Below, piece by piece: positions 1 through 4,655 of a stretch of DNA of 5,257 nt. The DNA comes from an uncultured Collinsella sp. (lineage in GTDB: Bacteria > Actinomycetota > Coriobacteriia > Coriobacteriales > Coriobacteriaceae), in NCBI GenBank assembly GCA_902492185.1, contig CABUKY010000127.1, forward strand, positions 1 through 5,257. Reading direction: 5' to 3'. Position 1 is the first letter of the stretch; every line of letters begins with the position of its first letter. Position numbers and translations under genes: made by a program. The notes beneath the pieces were generated by a model. That model was not told the origin of the DNA and ran no database searches. It saw nothing but the letters and a program-made list of their open reading frames with translations.

Positions 1-1
1 C

Positions 2-616
2 GTTCCCACGAGCCGCATCGCTCGCGAGGTCGCGACCCTCTTCCAAAACCCTGACCGTCAGATCTGCAAGGACACCGTGCTCGACGAGGTCGCCTTTGGC
101 TTGGAGCTTGGCGGCATGGACCGTGCCGAGGCTCTGCGTCGTGCCCAACTCGTCATCGACCGCTTTGGCCTGCCTGCCGATGAGGCACCGTTCTCGCTTT
201 CGCGTGGCCAGCGACAAATGGTGGCGCTTGCCTCCGTCGTAGTGGTTGAGCCCAAGATCGTCGTACTCGACGAGCCCACGAGCGGCCTTGATTACCGCGA
301 ATGCATGACCGTCATGGAAACGGTGCGCACCATGGCCGAGCGTGGCTGCGCCGTTATCATGGTCTGCCACGATATGGAAGTCGTCTCGGATTTTGCCGAG
401 CGCATTGTGGTAATGGCCGACGGTCGCATCCTCGACCGCGGCCGCACGCACGAGCTATTCTCGAACATCGATCTCATGCGGCGTGCCTACGTGGAGCCTC
501 CCCAGGTTATTGAACTCTCGCGCCGTCTGGCATCTTCCGTCTCGCCCGCTTTTGCGCAGGTGAGCGAGGTCACCGATGTCGTTCGAATTACCAAGGAGAT
601 GGTCCACCGTGGTTAA
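2..616 (+). CDS. ecfA: ECF transporter ATP-binding subunit (EcfA type), 5' end missing
   Basis: Cytoplasmic ABC ATPase that powers an energy-coupling factor vitamin or metal importer. The frame is open from the left edge (first whole codon at 2), so the start and Walker A motif lie outside; 204 codons are visible. Seen in order: Q-loop LFQNPDRQI (38-64), signature LSRGQRQ (197-217), Walker B IVVLDE with its catalytic Glu (257-274), D-loop SGLD (281-292) and H-loop His in VCHDME (codon 368-370). The signature has Arg instead of the first Gly of LSGGQ, a variant I know from ECF ATPases, especially second ATPase domains. The C-terminal stretch PPQVIELSRRL is also typical of ECF ATPases. It overlaps ecfT by 8 nt, implying translational coupling. 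Whether this is a stand-alone second ATPase or the C-terminal half of a fused double ATPase cannot be decided here. Confidence 0.93.
   Translation, partial: VPTSRIAREVATLFQNPDRQICKDTVLDEVAFGLELGGMDRAEALRRAQLVIDRFGLPADEAPFSLSRGQRQMVALASVVVVEPKIVVLDEPTSGLDYRECMTVMETVRTMAERGCAVIMVCHDMEVVSDFAERIVVMADGRILDRGRTHELFSNIDLMRRAYVEPPQVIELSRRLASSVSPAFAQVSEVTDVVRITKEMVHRG
593..598 (+). promoter_or_regulatory. Ribosome binding site of ecfT, inside the ecfA end
   Basis: AAGGAG lies 10 nt before the GTG at 609. It supports GTG 609 as the ecfT start over the in-frame ATG at 576, which has no comparable site and would add 11 residues (MSFELPRRWST) that do not look like an EcfT N-terminus. Confidence 0.7.
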
Positions 617-1355
617 CGTCATCGACTACATGCCGGGCGATACGCTACTGCATCGCCTGAACCCCGTCGTCAAACTGGGCCTCGCCGCCGCCATCATCGT
701 CGGCATCTTCTTGTCCGACACCTACGTGGCGCTGCTGGGCTTTTTGGCACTCACCCTTGCGCTGGGTGCCTATGCCGGCGTCGTCGACCGTCTGTTCTCG
801 CTGCTCAAGTTGCTGATCCCGCTCGCGCTTATCATGCTGGTGCTCCAGCTGGCCTTTATGCGCGATGGCAACGTGGTGTGGGGCTTTATCACCGACACGG
901 GCCTCATCACAGGATCGAAGGCCTGTCTGCGCCTACTGGGTGTGGCGTTACCACTCATCCTCATGCTCATGGTGACCAAGCTCAACGACCTTGCCAACGC
1001 CTGCGTCGAGGTGCTGCACGTACCGTATCGCTATGCCTTCACCTTTACCACGGCGCTGCGCTTTGTGCCGGTGTTTGGTCAGGAGATGAACGCCATCATG
1101 GAGGCGCAGACCGCACGCGGCGTCGAGTACGACACCAAGAACCCCATCAAGAAGCTTAAGCTCATGCTGCCACTGTGCGTGCCACTGCTCATCTCGAGCG
1201 TGGGCAAGACCGATGCCACAGCCTTGGCGGCAGAACAGCGCGGCTTCTATCTGCGTACGCGCGCCAGCTCGTACAAGCGCTATCCCATCAAGGGTCTGGA
1301 CATCGCCGTGCTCATCGTCAGCATCGCCCTCATCGCCATCGGCTTCCTGTTCTAG
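609..1355 (+). CDS. ecfT: ECF transporter transmembrane coupling subunit EcfT
   Basis: Integral membrane scaffold that links the two EcfA ATPases to a substrate-specific S component. The chosen GTG start gives 248 aa, close to the usual EcfT size. The N-terminus has the family-typical HRLNPVVKL (residues 15-23). Hydrophobic segments lie at about 22-35, 38-58, 66-84, 107-123, 186-198 and 229-247. Two cytoplasmic coupling-helix motifs are visible: ARG at 169-171 within EAQTARGVEYD, and AEQRGF at 208-213. These are the Ala-Arg-Gly type motifs that contact the ATPases; the second one has EQRG rather than a strict ARG. The gene starts inside the end of ecfA and ends just before a strong terminator, so it is the last gene of the operon. 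The substrate is unknown because no S component is present. Confidence 0.93.
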   Translation: MVNVIDYMPGDTLLHRLNPVVKLGLAAAIIVGIFLSDTYVALLGFLALTLALGAYAGVVDRLFSLLKLLIPLALIMLVLQLAFMRDGNVVWGFITDTGLITGSKACLRLLGVALPLILMLMVTKLNDLANACVEVLHVPYRYAFTFTTALRFVPVFGQEMNAIMEAQTARGVEYDTKNPIKKLKLMLPLCVPLLISSVGKTDATALAAEQRGFYLRTRASSYKRYPIKGLDIAVLIVSIALIAIGFLF

Positions 1356-1384
1356 TTCACCACCGACAGCAACCGCCCAACGCA

Positions 1385-1421
1385 AAAGGCCTCAGCTCGC
1401 ACCAAACGAGCCGAGGCCTTT
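1385..1421. terminator. Probable bidirectional Rho-independent terminator
   Basis: The arms AAAGGCCTC-A-GCTCG (1385-1399) and CGAGC-C-GAGGCCTTT (1407-1421) pair over 9 bp, one A/C mismatch and 5 bp, with a 7-nt loop CACCAAA. The A-rich left flank and T-rich right flank give a short U-tract on either strand. It sits 30 nt after ecfT and between two convergent genes, so it can stop ecfT transcription from the left and back up the racemase end from the right. Confidence 0.85.
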
Positions 1422-1453
1422 ACTGTTTCACCAGATAAAACCTACCAAAATTA

Positions 1454-1474
1454 ACCTGTCCCTTTTCGACAGGT
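1454..1474 (-). terminator. Hairpin just after the racemase stop, likely terminator on the - strand
   Basis: A perfect 7-bp inverted repeat ACCTGTC / GACAGGT (1454-1460 and 1468-1474) has a 7-nt loop. On the - strand it begins 7 nt past the racemase stop codon and is followed by TAATTTT, a broken U-tract. It would be the first of two terminators met by the racemase transcript. It could also be a dispersed repeat-type hairpin. Confidence 0.55.
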
Positions 1475-1480
1475 CGAAAG

Positions 1481-2227
1481 CTAGAGGCGGTAGGGGGCGC
1501 CGCTGCGGATGATGGATTCGCGCACCAGGACATCCATGGCGTCGAGGGTGATCTCGGGCATCTCTCGGTACTTCTGTAGCACCGAGAGCTCGGTGCAGGC
1601 CAGAATGACGCGGTCGCAGCCGCTACGGGCGAACTCCCACATCACGCGGTCGAACTTATCCATATCGGGCTCACGTCCGGCCTTCACATCATCGTAGATA
1701 AGCGACATCACATCGTTCTGACGTTTCTCGCTGGGATAGACGACCTCAACACCCGCAGCCTTACATTCGCGGCCGTAGACGCCCGCGCCCACGGTTCCGT
1801 CGGTGCCCATGATGCCAATCTTGTGCACCGGCTCGGCCGGCATACTCAGGTTGGGGTCGAACTCGCACTCCCCCATCACCGCACCGGCCAGAGCATAGCG
1901 CACCGACTCACGCGGCATATGGATAATCGGCACCTTCGTAAACGACTGGATCTGGTCATAGAAGTAGTGTGACGTGTTGCAGGGAATGGCAATGTGTGCA
2001 CAGCCCAGCGACTCGAGTGCCTGGGCGCACTCTTTCATGGTCGCCAGCAGCTTAGCATGCTCGCCGGTCTTAATGGCCAACGTGCGGTCGGGCATGGTCG
2101 ACTTGGAGAGTACCACCATGTCGATATGTTCCTGATCGCAGGCAGCAGCCGTATGACGCACCACCTGGTCGTAGTAATACGACGTGGCCTCGGCGCCCAT
2201 GCCGCCGATAACTCCCAGCTTTTCCAT
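1481..2227 (-). CDS. Aspartate/glutamate racemase family protein, probable aspartate racemase
   Basis: Cofactor-independent racemase expected to interconvert L- and D-aspartate in the cytoplasm. The 248-aa protein starts MEKLGVIGGMGAEAT, matching the family's GGMGxEAT N-terminus. The two catalytic cysteines are present: Cys83 in IPCNTSH and Cys211 in ACTELS. The segment STMPDRT (43-49) matches the family's substrate-binding PDRT motif. I chose the ATG at 2227 because AAGGAGG lies 5 nt upstream and the protein then begins at the conserved beta strand; the frame stays open a further 28 codons upstream to 2311, but those residues resemble no family member. It lies downstream of the Asl-like ligase on the same strand, 84 nt away. 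That pairing favours aspartate over glutamate or another amino acid as substrate. It has a candidate promoter of its own in the gap. Confidence 0.88.
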   Translation of the reverse strand: MEKLGVIGGMGAEATSYYYDQVVRHTAAACDQEHIDMVVLSKSTMPDRTLAIKTGEHAKLLATMKECAQALESLGCAHIAIPCNTSHYFYDQIQSFTKVPIIHMPRESVRYALAGAVMGECEFDPNLSMPAEPVHKIGIMGTDGTVGAGVYGRECKAAGVEVVYPSEKRQNDVMSLIYDDVKAGREPDMDKFDRVMWEFARSGCDRVILACTELSVLQKYREMPEITLDAMDVLVRESIIRSGAPYRL

Positions 2228-2232
2228 CGCCG

Positions 2233-2239
2233 CCTCCTT
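2233..2239 (-). promoter_or_regulatory. Strong ribosome binding site of the racemase
   Basis: On the - strand this reads AAGGAGG, 5 nt before ATG 2227. It fixes the racemase start at 2227 and shows that the longer reading frame reaching 2311 is not the translated form. Confidence 0.85.
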
Positions 2240-2249
2240 GGTGACGCTT

Positions 2250-2261
2250 GCGCAATTGCGC
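2250..2261. promoter_or_regulatory. 12-bp perfect palindrome at the predicted transcription start, possible operator
   Basis: GCGCAATTGCGC is its own reverse complement. On the - strand it begins 2 nt after the candidate -10 box (2264-2269), so it covers the expected start of transcription, where a repressor dimer could block the racemase promoter. It could instead be chance in GC-rich DNA. Confidence 0.4.
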
Positions 2262-2263
2262 GT

Positions 2264-2290
2264 ATCATACCCGCGCCCGCCCGATGTAAA
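2264..2290 (-). promoter_or_regulatory. Candidate sigma-70-type promoter for the racemase
   Basis: On the - strand TTTACA (2285-2290) is followed after 15 nt by TATGAT (2264-2269). Each hexamer is one base off consensus, but the spacer is shorter than the ideal 17. A start near 2257 would give a leader of about 30 nt. The racemase may therefore be transcribed independently as well as by read-through from the ligase gene. Confidence 0.45.
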
Positions 2291-2302
2291 CCGGACGGGC
2301 GC
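2273..2302. repeat. GC-rich intergenic hairpin between ligase and racemase
   Basis: GCGCCCG-C-CCG (2273-2283) pairs with CGG-A-CGGGCGC (2292-2302): 7 bp, one C/A mismatch, 3 bp, loop ATGTAAAC. It starts 9 nt after the ligase stop on the - strand. No U-tract follows on either strand, so it is not a standard terminator. It could protect the upstream message or reduce read-through. Its loop holds most of the candidate -35 box of the racemase promoter. Confidence 0.6.
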
Positions 2303-2311
2303 CGCGCTCAT

Positions 2312-3568
2312 CTACTTGTAATACGTCTTGAACAGCTTAAAGTGGCGCAGCTTGGTGTGCCACATGCGCAGCCAGCGGTTAAAGACAAAGTCGCCCTTCA
2401 TAAACGAAGGGTCGGCGCCCTTGCCTTCCTTGTCCAGGCGATGCACCTTAGCGCGCAGCTCGGGATCCTTGACGTACTTGTCGACGACGCCCATGGGGAC
2501 GACCATCCACAGCGCCTCGTCCTGCGCCGTCACAAACTCCGGTTCAAACGGGCGGTTGAACACATACTCGTCCACCACATACTTGGCAACGTTAAAGCCG
2601 CTGTTGGTGACGTAGTAGTTGCTGCGGCCTTGGCGCGTGTTGAAATCGAAGAACTTAAACGAGCCGTCGCGCTCGTCGTACTTAACGTCAAAGTTGGAAT
2701 AGCCCACAAAGTGAAGGTCCTCGAGCAACTTGCGCACGCCGCCCATGAGCTCGTCATTGGGCTCGGTGATGATACAGGCGTGGTTGCCGACACCGTGAGG
2801 CTGATGCTCCTCGAGCAGCACATGGCCCAGGCACATCATGCGCACCTTGCCGTTGCGGTCGGAATAGCTGGTGAGCACGCGCATGTACTCGTCGTTGCCG
2901 GGCACGCGATCCTGCAAGATCAGATCGTCGGTGTAGCCGCTGGCATACGAATCGCGAATGACCTGTTCCAGCTCGGCGCGGTCGGCAATCTCATAGGCCT
3001 TCTTCTGGCCCTCGAACTCGTGCTGCCACCACATGATGCCGTCAGAAGGCTTCAGAATCATCGGGTAGGGAAAATCGATCTGGTCGAGCACCTCGGCAGG
3101 TGCCTCGCCTTGGTCGTTCAGCATCGCCATGGTGAAGGTAAAGGTATGCGGATAAGGCACGCCATGCTTCTCGCACAGCTCGTAGAAGATCTCCTTCTTC
3201 TGGCACTGCTCGAGCATGCTGTAGGGCGCGTAGGGAGCGACGATGTTATCCGCCAACTCATGGGCATCCTTGGCCTGAGCCACGAGGGCAACGTAGTTGT
3301 CGCCACAGCCCACAAGGACAATCGTCTTGTCGGCATGCGCTTGGGCAATGCCGTTGACGGTTTTGAGCATCACGGGCATGGTGTCGATATCCACGTTGGG
3401 CGTGTAGTCGATAATCTGGCTGCGGTACGCGGGACCCGTCTGGTACTTGCCAAAGACCAGACTCTTGACTTGGTACTCCTCGTAGAAGGCGCGCGCCACC
3501 GAATAGGCGTTGATGTCGCCACCGAGCAGCACGGGAATGAACTCGCGCTCTGTAAATTGCAATGCCAT
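2312..3568 (-). CDS. ATP-grasp ligase, probable D-aspartate ligase for the peptidoglycan cross-bridge (Asl-like)
   Basis: Expected to couple ATP hydrolysis to attaching the beta-carboxyl of D-aspartate to the side-chain amine of residue 3 in a peptidoglycan precursor, in the cytoplasm. The 418-aa protein opens with EFIPVLLGGDINAYSVAR (residues 9-26), which closely resembles my memory of the start of E. faecium Asl. ATP-grasp landmarks follow: YPMILKPSDG (168-177) with Lys173 for ATP, LILQDRVPG (216-224) in the hinge region, and NFDVKYDERDG (292-302) leading to FFDFNTRQGRS (306-316) for metal and phosphate binding. The acidic residue of the last motif is Asp308, where many ATP-grasp enzymes have Glu. 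The ATG at 3568 has AGGAAG 5 nt upstream. The racemase directly downstream would supply its D-Asp. The alternative is a related carboxylate-amine ligase with another substrate; the fold is near certain, the substrate less so. Confidence 0.87.
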   Translation of the reverse strand: MALQFTEREFIPVLLGGDINAYSVARAFYEEYQVKSLVFGKYQTGPAYRSQIIDYTPNVDIDTMPVMLKTVNGIAQAHADKTIVLVGCGDNYVALVAQAKDAHELADNIVAPYAPYSMLEQCQKKEIFYELCEKHGVPYPHTFTFTMAMLNDQGEAPAEVLDQIDFPYPMILKPSDGIMWWQHEFEGQKKAYEIADRAELEQVIRDSYASGYTDDLILQDRVPGNDEYMRVLTSYSDRNGKVRMMCLGHVLLEEHQPHGVGNHACIITEPNDELMGGVRKLLEDLHFVGYSNFDVKYDERDGSFKFFDFNTRQGRSNYYVTNSGFNVAKYVVDEYVFNRPFEPEFVTAQDEALWMVVPMGVVDKYVKDPELRAKVHRLDKEGKGADPSFMKGDFVFNRWLRMWHTKLRHFKLFKTYYK

Positions 3569-3573
3569 GGAAA

Positions 3574-3579
3574 CTTCCT
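3574..3579 (-). promoter_or_regulatory. Ribosome binding site of the ligase
   Basis: On the - strand AGGAAG lies 5 nt before ATG 3568. It agrees with the start at MALQFTEREF, the point where similarity to Asl-type ligases begins. Confidence 0.65.
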
Positions 3580-3624
3580 ATCATGAACTGCCCACACAAC
3601 GGGCGGTCTTTGCGCAACTGATTT

Positions 3625-3655
3625 ATTCTAGCGTGCCAAGCCGCCGGCGCCCAAA
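3625..3655 (-). promoter_or_regulatory. Weak candidate promoter for the ligase
   Basis: On the - strand TAGAAT (3625-3630) is a good -10 box about 57 nt before the start codon. The only -35 candidate is a poor TTTGGG (3650-3655) with a 19-nt spacer. A promoter must lie in this divergent region, but this exact assignment is tentative. Confidence 0.3.
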
Positions 3656-3712
3656 GCTCCACCGTATCTATGGCAATCGACGCAATCGTCCAGCACGAAG
3701 GCGGCGCTCACC

Positions 3713-3756
3713 GTTGTATGACAATGGGCAATGAACCTACCATTGTTGTAGGATTC
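3713..3756. promoter_or_regulatory. Inverted and direct repeats before the MOSC gene, possible regulatory site
   Basis: In the 220-nt gap between the divergent ligase and MOSC genes, ACAATGG (3721-3727) and CCATTGT (3740-3746) form a 7-bp inverted repeat with a 12-nt spacer. GTTGTA occurs at 3713-3718 and again at 3745-3750, 32 bp apart, or about three helical turns. A second overlapping hairpin pairs GAACCTAC (3733-3740) with GTAGG-A-TTC (3748-3756). No clear -35/-10 pair for the MOSC gene was found; TTGTAT (3714-3719) with TACCAT (3738-3743) at 18 nt is the best and is weak. Confidence 0.3.
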
Positions 3757-3788
3757 AACATGTTGCCCGCCCCGTCGAAAGGTGCACC

Positions 3789-4421
3789 GTGCCCCAGGCT
3801 CATCCGATCAACAACCCCATCATTGACGCCGCCAAGCGCGAACTTGCGGATCGTGCCCGGACGGCAGCTCCCCTACGCACCGCAAACGATGCTTACAACG
3901 GGCCTGCTCGTATCGTCTCAATCAACACGTCGGAGCACAAAGGCACTCGCAAGTCGCCCGTCGCCGATGGACGCGACACCGTCATCGAGCAATTTGGCCT
4001 CGCTACCGATGCGCACGCCGGACATTGGCACCGCCAGGTCTCTTTTTTAGCCGCGGAGTCCATCCAGACGGCGCAGGCACGCGGGCTCGACGTACACGAG
4101 GGTGACTTTGGAGAGAACTTCACCACGCAAGGCATCAATCTACTCTCGCTCCCCCTGGGAACGCAGCTCAAGATTGGCAACGATGTCCTGGTCGAAATCA
4201 GTCAGATCGGTAAGGTCTGCCACACCCGCTGTGCCATCTACTATCTCGCCGGCGACTGCATCTTTCCCCACGAGGGCGTTTTTGGCGTGGTGCTAAAGGG
4301 CGGAGAGGTCCATACCGGCGACGAAATCCAGGTGGTCAAGCTCGGCGACGGCACTTGCTCGTTCACCCCCGCCGAGGCGCTCGAAGAGATTGAGCAGGCT
4401 CGCCAGGAGGGCACGCTGTAG
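3789..4421 (+). CDS. MOSC domain-containing protein
   Basis: Stand-alone MOSC (molybdenum cofactor sulfurase C-terminal) domain protein of 210 aa, cytoplasmic. The family binds or transfers sulfur or molybdenum cofactor; some single-domain members (YiiM type) help reduce N-hydroxylated compounds. The GTG start follows GAAAGG (3777-3782). Residues 1-39 are a polar leader rich in Ala, Arg and Asn. The domain begins at ARIVSINTSEHKGTRK (40-55), followed by DAHAGHWHRQVS (74-85), GDFGENFTTQGI (105-116), LPLGTQLKIG (121-130) and IGKVCHTRCAI (140-150), which contains the conserved Cys144 and Cys148. CIFPHEGVFG (157-166) and the GGEVHTGDEI strand (171-180) complete it. The C-terminus is a short helix rich in Glu and Ala. 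No other cofactor gene is in view, so the exact role is open. Confidence 0.9.
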   Translation: MPQAHPINNPIIDAAKRELADRARTAAPLRTANDAYNGPARIVSINTSEHKGTRKSPVADGRDTVIEQFGLATDAHAGHWHRQVSFLAAESIQTAQARGLDVHEGDFGENFTTQGINLLSLPLGTQLKIGNDVLVEISQIGKVCHTRCAIYYLAGDCIFPHEGVFGVVLKGGEVHTGDEIQVVKLGDGTCSFTPAEALEEIEQARQEGTL

Positions 4422-4490
4422 TTGTAAAACCCCACGTTGAGATAGCTTTTACAGCCCAAAGCTCCTCTTAAACAGGCCCCCGTAACGTTA

Positions 4491-4500
4491 AAGTTGAACT
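4491..4500 (+). repeat. Outlying copy of the AAGTTGAACT repeat
   Basis: AAGTTGAACT here is the exact reverse complement of AGTTCAACTT at 4552-4561, 51 nt downstream. It belongs to the same family of half-sites as the two palindromes closer to the hydrolase-like gene. Confidence 0.6.
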
Positions 4501-4548
4501 CTATGGTTTCTCAACAATTCATCATAACTGCAGGTCAAAGCCAAAGCC

Positions 4549-4563
4549 TCAAGTTCAACTTGA
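4549..4563. repeat. 15-bp palindrome TCAAGTT-C-AACTTGA
   Basis: Two perfect 7-bp arms (4549-4555, 4557-4563) flank a central C. Its right part TCAACTTGA (4555-4563) is also the exact reverse complement of TCAAGTTGA at 4584-4592. The symmetry and odd-length centre are those of a typical dimeric repressor site. Confidence 0.7.
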
Positions 4564-4570
4564 CCCTTTG

Positions 4571-4592
4571 GAACCTTTAAGGTTCAAGTTGA
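4571..4592. repeat. Palindrome GAACCTT-T-AAGGTTC joined to TCAAGTTGA
   Basis: A second 7+1+7 palindrome (4571-4585) sits 7 nt after the first and runs into TCAAGTTGA (4584-4592). In RNA, TCAACTT (4555-4561) could pair with AAGTTGA (4586-4592) around it, closing a larger hairpin with a 9-nt bulge. It lies just upstream of the TAGAAT box. Confidence 0.65.
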
Positions 4593-4613
4593 GGTCGAAA
4601 GCAGTAGTAGAAT
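4583..4613 (+). promoter_or_regulatory. Candidate promoter of the hydrolase-like gene
   Basis: TAGAAT (4608-4613) is a near-consensus -10 box, 42 nt before the ATG at 4656. The -35 is unclear: TTCAAG (4583-4588) with a 19-nt spacer is possible, while TTGAGG (4589-4594) is too close at 13 nt. A poor -35 overlapping the repeat cluster fits an activator- or repressor-controlled promoter. Confidence 0.35.
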
Positions 4614-4655
4614 ACCGTTCGAACCATAACCTACGATTGATTGCAGAGGGACTGG

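Larger units (their letters stand above)
4422..4655. other. AT-richer intergenic region between MOSC and hydrolase genes
   Basis: 234 nt without a credible gene. The first part has an A/T-rich inverted repeat TGTAAAA / TTTTACA (4423-4429, 4447-4453, 17-nt loop) and an overlapping AGCTTT / AAAGCT pair (4444-4449, 4458-4463). Neither is followed by a U-tract, so no convincing terminator for the MOSC gene is seen. The rest holds the GTTGA/TCAAC repeat cluster and the presumed promoter of the hydrolase-like gene. Confidence 0.6.

Noticed and set aside
948..1385. A 145-codon frame on the - strand opposite ecfT
   Set aside because: It mirrors the ecfT codons, has a low-complexity His/Gly/Asp/Glu composition, lacks a convincing ribosome site, and runs into the terminator hairpin.
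2273..2302. Intergenic hairpin as a Rho-independent terminator of the ligase gene
   Set aside because: No run of T follows the stem on the - strand; the next bases are GGGTATGATA. I list it as a hairpin only.
2228..2311. N-terminal 28-codon extension of the racemase
   Set aside because: The extension covers the hairpin and promoter region and shows no similarity to the family, and a strong AAGGAGG sits right before the internal ATG at 2227.
1994..3586. A 530-codon open frame on the + strand opposite the ligase and part of the racemase
   Set aside because: It is antisense to two well-supported genes, its translation is dominated by His, Val, Leu and Ala as expected from reading GC-rich codons backwards, and it shows no family motif.
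3670..4050. A 126-codon + strand frame covering the divergent gap and the MOSC start
   Set aside because: Most of it overlaps the MOSC gene in a different frame, its translation is Ser/Thr/Pro-rich without motifs, and no ribosome site precedes it.
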